DNA from: Pseudomonas izuensis
GTDB taxonomy: Bacteria > Pseudomonadota > Gammaproteobacteria > Pseudomonadales > Pseudomonadaceae
Length of the DNA stretch: 43,253 nucleotides
Assembly (NCBI RefSeq): GCF_009861505.1
Contig: NZ_WTFT01000014.1
Coordinates: 105,951 to 149,203 of the forward strand
Reading direction: 5' to 3'
Positions 41,756 to 43,253 of this stretch are shown here, piece after piece. The translations under genes and the position numbers were made by a program. Below the pieces are notes generated by a model. The model saw only the letters and a list, made by a program, of their open reading frames with translations. It was not told the DNA's origin and searched no databases. Each line of letters opens with the position of its first letter. The stretch's first letter is position 1.

Positions 41756-42142
41756 ATGAAGATCGTGGTCACCAGTGTGATGGTCGACGACCAGGTAAAG
41801 GCGCTGGCCTTCTACCGCGACGTGCTGGGTTTTGAACTCAAACATGACATTCCGATGGACCAGTTTCGCTGGCTGACGCTCACGTCACCGGGCGATCCAG
41901 ACGGGGTCGAATTGCTGCTGGAGCCTGACGCCCATCCGGCAGCGAAACCGTTCAAGTCGGCGGTGAAACAGGATGGCATTCCCTACACCTCCTTCGGCGT
42001 CGAAGACATCCATGCAGAGTACGCGCGACTCAGTGCCGCCGGGGTCCGATTCACCCAGCCGCCGACCGCCATGGGTCCGGTCACCACCGCAGTGTTTGAC
42101 GACACCTGCGGGAATCTGATCCAGATCGTTCAAAGGCATTGA
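41756..42142 (+). CDS. VOC-family protein (glyoxalase-like)
   Basis: A 128-residue vicinal-oxygen-chelate fold protein with two beta-alpha-beta-beta-beta units: KIVVTSVMVDDQVKALAFYRDVLGFELK at the start and VEDIHAEYARLSAAGVRFTQPP...VFDDTCGNLIQIVQ at the end. Metal residues are not all clear: the usual N-terminal His/Gln position is held by V or S, which suggests a resistance- or isomerase-like member rather than glyoxalase I. GGGAGGAG precedes the ATG. It may be transcribed with the arylsulfatase; the product acted on is unknown. REP elements follow. Confidence 0.84.
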   Translation: MKIVVTSVMVDDQVKALAFYRDVLGFELKHDIPMDQFRWLTLTSPGDPDGVELLLEPDAHPAAKPFKSAVKQDGIPYTSFGVEDIHAEYARLSAAGVRFTQPPTAMGPVTTAVFDDTCGNLIQIVQRH

Positions 42143-42163
42143 ATTGGATAGGCCGGACGGACG

Positions 42164-42257
42164 CCTTCGCGAGCAAGCCCGCTCCCACAGGTTTTGTGTC
42201 GGTCCCTGATGATACGAACGCCGCATTACCTGTGGGAGCGTGGCTTGCCCGCGATGA
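42164..42257. repeat. REP doublet after the VOC gene
   Basis: CTTCGCGAGCAAGCCCGCTC and CCACAG at the left and TGTGGGAGCGTGGCTTGCCC at the right face outward across about 40 bp. It starts 21 bp after the VOC gene stop. Confidence 0.8.
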
Positions 42258-42297
42258 GGCCCTGTCAGCCCCTGAAAATCCCCGATCAGTCCCCCCC

Positions 42298-42381
42298 TCA
42301 CACCGGCGAAATCGTCGCCAGCACGCCAATCAAAATAGTCAGCACCAGAAAGCCACCCAGAAAAATCGCCATCTTGCCCAT
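42298..42381 (-). CDS. 27-residue single-helix membrane protein
   Basis: A short frame encodes MGKMAIFLGGFLVLTILIGV plus seven more residues ending SPV. It is almost entirely one transmembrane helix with a basic start. A strong ribosome site AGGGGG lies four bases before the ATG, which supports translation. I recall closely similar 25-30-residue proteins annotated as hypothetical in other pseudomonads. Upstream on the minus strand is an inverted repeat (42401-42457) and about 150 bp of leader without another gene, so it is monocistronic. Similar peptides can modulate membrane complexes or be toxins; I see no antisense RNA partner. Confidence 0.65.
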   Translation of the reverse strand: MGKMAIFLGGFLVLTILIGVLATISPV

Positions 42382-42530
42382 AAGGCCCCCTACACATTGA
42401 GTTTGCGGTGCACCGCGGCTTCAGGCGCGGAACTTGCCGTAATTGTGCGACGCAAACTGAGTGCATTACAGAGGCAGAAAGCGCTGAAAAATACGGATCA
42501 GATGGGAAATTCATCCGGGAAAACGCGTAA
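42382..42530 (-). promoter_or_regulatory. Leader of the small membrane protein with an inverted repeat
   Basis: GTTTGCG (42401-42407) and CGCAAAC (42451-42457) are arms of an imperfect inverted repeat about 58 bp across. It lies between the expected promoter and the ribosome site of the 27-residue gene. It may be an operator or a leader structure. No other gene is seen here. Confidence 0.4.
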
Positions 42531-42637
42531 CTGTAGGAGCTGGCTTGTCGGGTCGCCGCATCGCAGCGAAGACGGCGGCACCCTCAACATCAATGTTGAC
42601 TGATTAACCGCTTTCGCTGGCAAGCCAGCTCCTACAG
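42531..42637. repeat. REP doublet with inverted spacer relative to 15373-15479
   Basis: Arms CTGTAGGAGCTGGCTTG and CAAGCCAGCTCCTACAG match the copy at 15373-15479. The inner 42 bases read in the opposite direction in the two copies (34 of 42 identical after reverse complement), while the outer arm variants keep their places. Confidence 0.88.
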
Positions 42638-42693
42638 AGGGGCGGCGGCCTCGCTTTTGTTTTTGCGGTAGCGCTTGCAGGGAGAACGCGAAA

Positions 42694-42710
42694 CTGTAGG
42701 AGCTGGCTTG
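42694..42710. repeat. Truncated REP arm
   Basis: CTGTAGGAGCTGGCTTG is a single left arm followed by unrelated bases, so only a half element is present. Confidence 0.7.
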
Positions 42711-42776
42711 AACTGCGAAGTCGGCGGCACAGGCCACAGCAATCCCGCTGACCGTCACCGGTTCAGCAGGCTTTCT

Positions 42777-42947
42777 TTATTGCGGATCAACGTGATCCAG
42801 CACCCAATTCACCGACAACTCGGCAAGAGAAATCATCTGCTGAATCCCCAAGGCCAGATTGCATTTAGGGCCTTCGAGGAGAAACGCCAGTTCACTGGCC
42901 ATGACACTGGCCAAGGCCAAGGTTTCGCAAGCGCAAACCCGGAAGGT
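42777..42947 (-). pseudogene. C-terminal remnant of a DUF6124-type gene
   Basis: The minus strand reads CETLALASVMASELAFLLEG, then PKCNLALGIQQMISLAELSV, ending NWVLDHVDPQ and a stop. This matches the end of the DUF6124 proteins common in Pseudomonas (CE.LASASVMASDFA..LEG..R..LLGIQQ...LAELAVNRVLD). About 55 residues of the usual 110-120 remain. Homology stops where a half REP element begins (about 42950-42992), so recombination at the REP probably removed the 5' half. Confidence 0.75.
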
Positions 42948-42966
42948 GCGCGTTATCGTTGACGTC

Positions 42967-42992
42967 CATCGCGAGCAGGCTCGCTCCTACAG
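42967..42992. repeat. Half REP doublet (right arm)
   Basis: CCATCGCGAGCAGGCTCGCT and CCTACA, preceded by GCGTTATCGTTGACG, match the right half of the element at 154-255, spacer included. The left half is missing; the DUF6124 fragment begins there instead. Confidence 0.75.
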
Positions 42993-43038
42993 GGGGATTG
43001 GGTATGTCCGCGAGAGAAAGGTTGGCTGTGAGGCCGCC

Positions 43039-43063
43039 TTCGCTGGCAAGCCAGCTCCCACAG
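43039..43063. repeat. Single REP palindrome
   Basis: CTTCGCTGGCAAGCCAGCTC and CCACA are one REP unit of the GCTGG arm type. Confidence 0.7.
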
Positions 43064-43253
43064 TGGACGGTGCACACCTGCTTCTCACCACTCAACAGGC
43101 CGAGCGTTAGCTCGCCTGCCGCTTTTGATTTTGATCCACCCGCCCCTTCGGGAGGCTGAGTGGAGGTGTTCATCCGGGGAGTGGCGCGCAGCGCCGTTCG
43201 ACGCAGTCGAACACGCTGCATGTAGGTGCAGCGAAGCCAACCGGAGGGCAGTG
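43064..43253. repeat. Pseudomonas interspersed intergenic repeat, right edge
   Basis: This stretch contains short frames that appear as spurious hypothetical proteins in many pseudomonads. It includes GTTCGAC-GCA-GTCGAAC (43196-43212), a perfect 7-bp hairpin, and AGGCTGAGTGGAGGT shared with the left edge of the window. No gene, RNA or promoter could be supported. The repeat continues beyond the window. Confidence 0.45.

Noticed and set aside
42859..43221. Small hypothetical proteins near the right edge
   Set aside because: The frames run through REP and interspersed repeat sequence on both strands; such frames are well known as spurious calls in pseudomonads.

Overview
The window looks like chromosome of a fluorescens-group Pseudomonas. 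It is GC-rich, and carries many REP-type palindromes of the form TGTAGGAGC(G/T)... that pseudomonads scatter between genes. It also has a tail fragment of a Pseudomonas-type DUF6124 gene and a dense mix of small catabolic operons, each beside its own regulator. I see no rRNA, tRNA, CRISPR, prophage or transposase genes. Functional calls come from reading translated sequence and motifs; no database search was run.

Layout. 0.27-2.9 kb: gallate uptake and ring cleavage (galT-galA, minus strand), with a divergent Tat-exported amidohydrolase of the pyrone-dicarboxylate-hydrolase type. 4.5-5.9 kb: an eight-helix membrane diguanylate cyclase with GGEEF and an RxxD inhibition site. 5.9-13.2 kb: an acyl-CoA catabolic block made of a class III CoA-transferase, a 3-hydroxyacyl-CoA dehydrogenase and an enoyl-CoA hydratase, divergent from an IclR regulator, an acyl-CoA dehydrogenase and an MFS acid transporter. 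Two copies of a 15-bp palindrome (TTTCGCTAGACGAAA) flank the divergent promoter region, and a 20-codon thiolase tail survives between two of the genes. 13.4-15.4 kb: a FUSC-type efflux protein.

15.5-19.7 kb: a five-gene minus-strand run (isochorismatase-like hydrolase, membrane-anchored ABM protein, YtcJ-type amidohydrolase, NTF2-like protein, DoxX protein) divergent from an AraC regulator. 20.5-22.9 kb: a MocR regulator and a TauE/SafE permease. 23.0-25.0 kb: two NTF2-fold proteins, the first with a signal peptide and preceded by an 18-bp LacI-type palindrome, then an AraC regulator. 25.4-29.3 kb: a bile-acid/Na+ symporter-family permease, a crotonase, an FAH-family hydrolase and a quinone oxidoreductase-like MDR. 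29.5-32.8 kb: a FadR-type GntR regulator divergent from an enolase-superfamily enzyme and an AEC permease, then a broken old-yellow-enzyme tail. 32.9-37.2 kb: LysR, SDR and NTF2 genes, then HxlR divergent from SDR and tautomerase genes with two operator-like repeats. 37.2-39.8 kb: a low-molecular-weight phosphatase/ArsC-like protein, an orphan ParA, a CHAD protein and a small protein. 40.0-42.4 kb: an exported arylsulfatase, a VOC protein and a 27-residue membrane protein. 42.4-43.25 kb: no intact gene, only REP elements, a DUF6124 fragment and an interspersed repeat.

Taken together this is an accessory catabolic region: uptake systems, CoA-linked and aromatic-acid enzymes, and at least eight local transcription regulators. 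Decay is visible as three gene tails (thiolase, old yellow enzyme, DUF6124). REP doublets mark several gene boundaries. I did not find a clearly new defence or mobile system; the most testable novelties are the operator architectures, the decayed tails, the inverted REP spacer and two enzyme clusters of unknown substrate.
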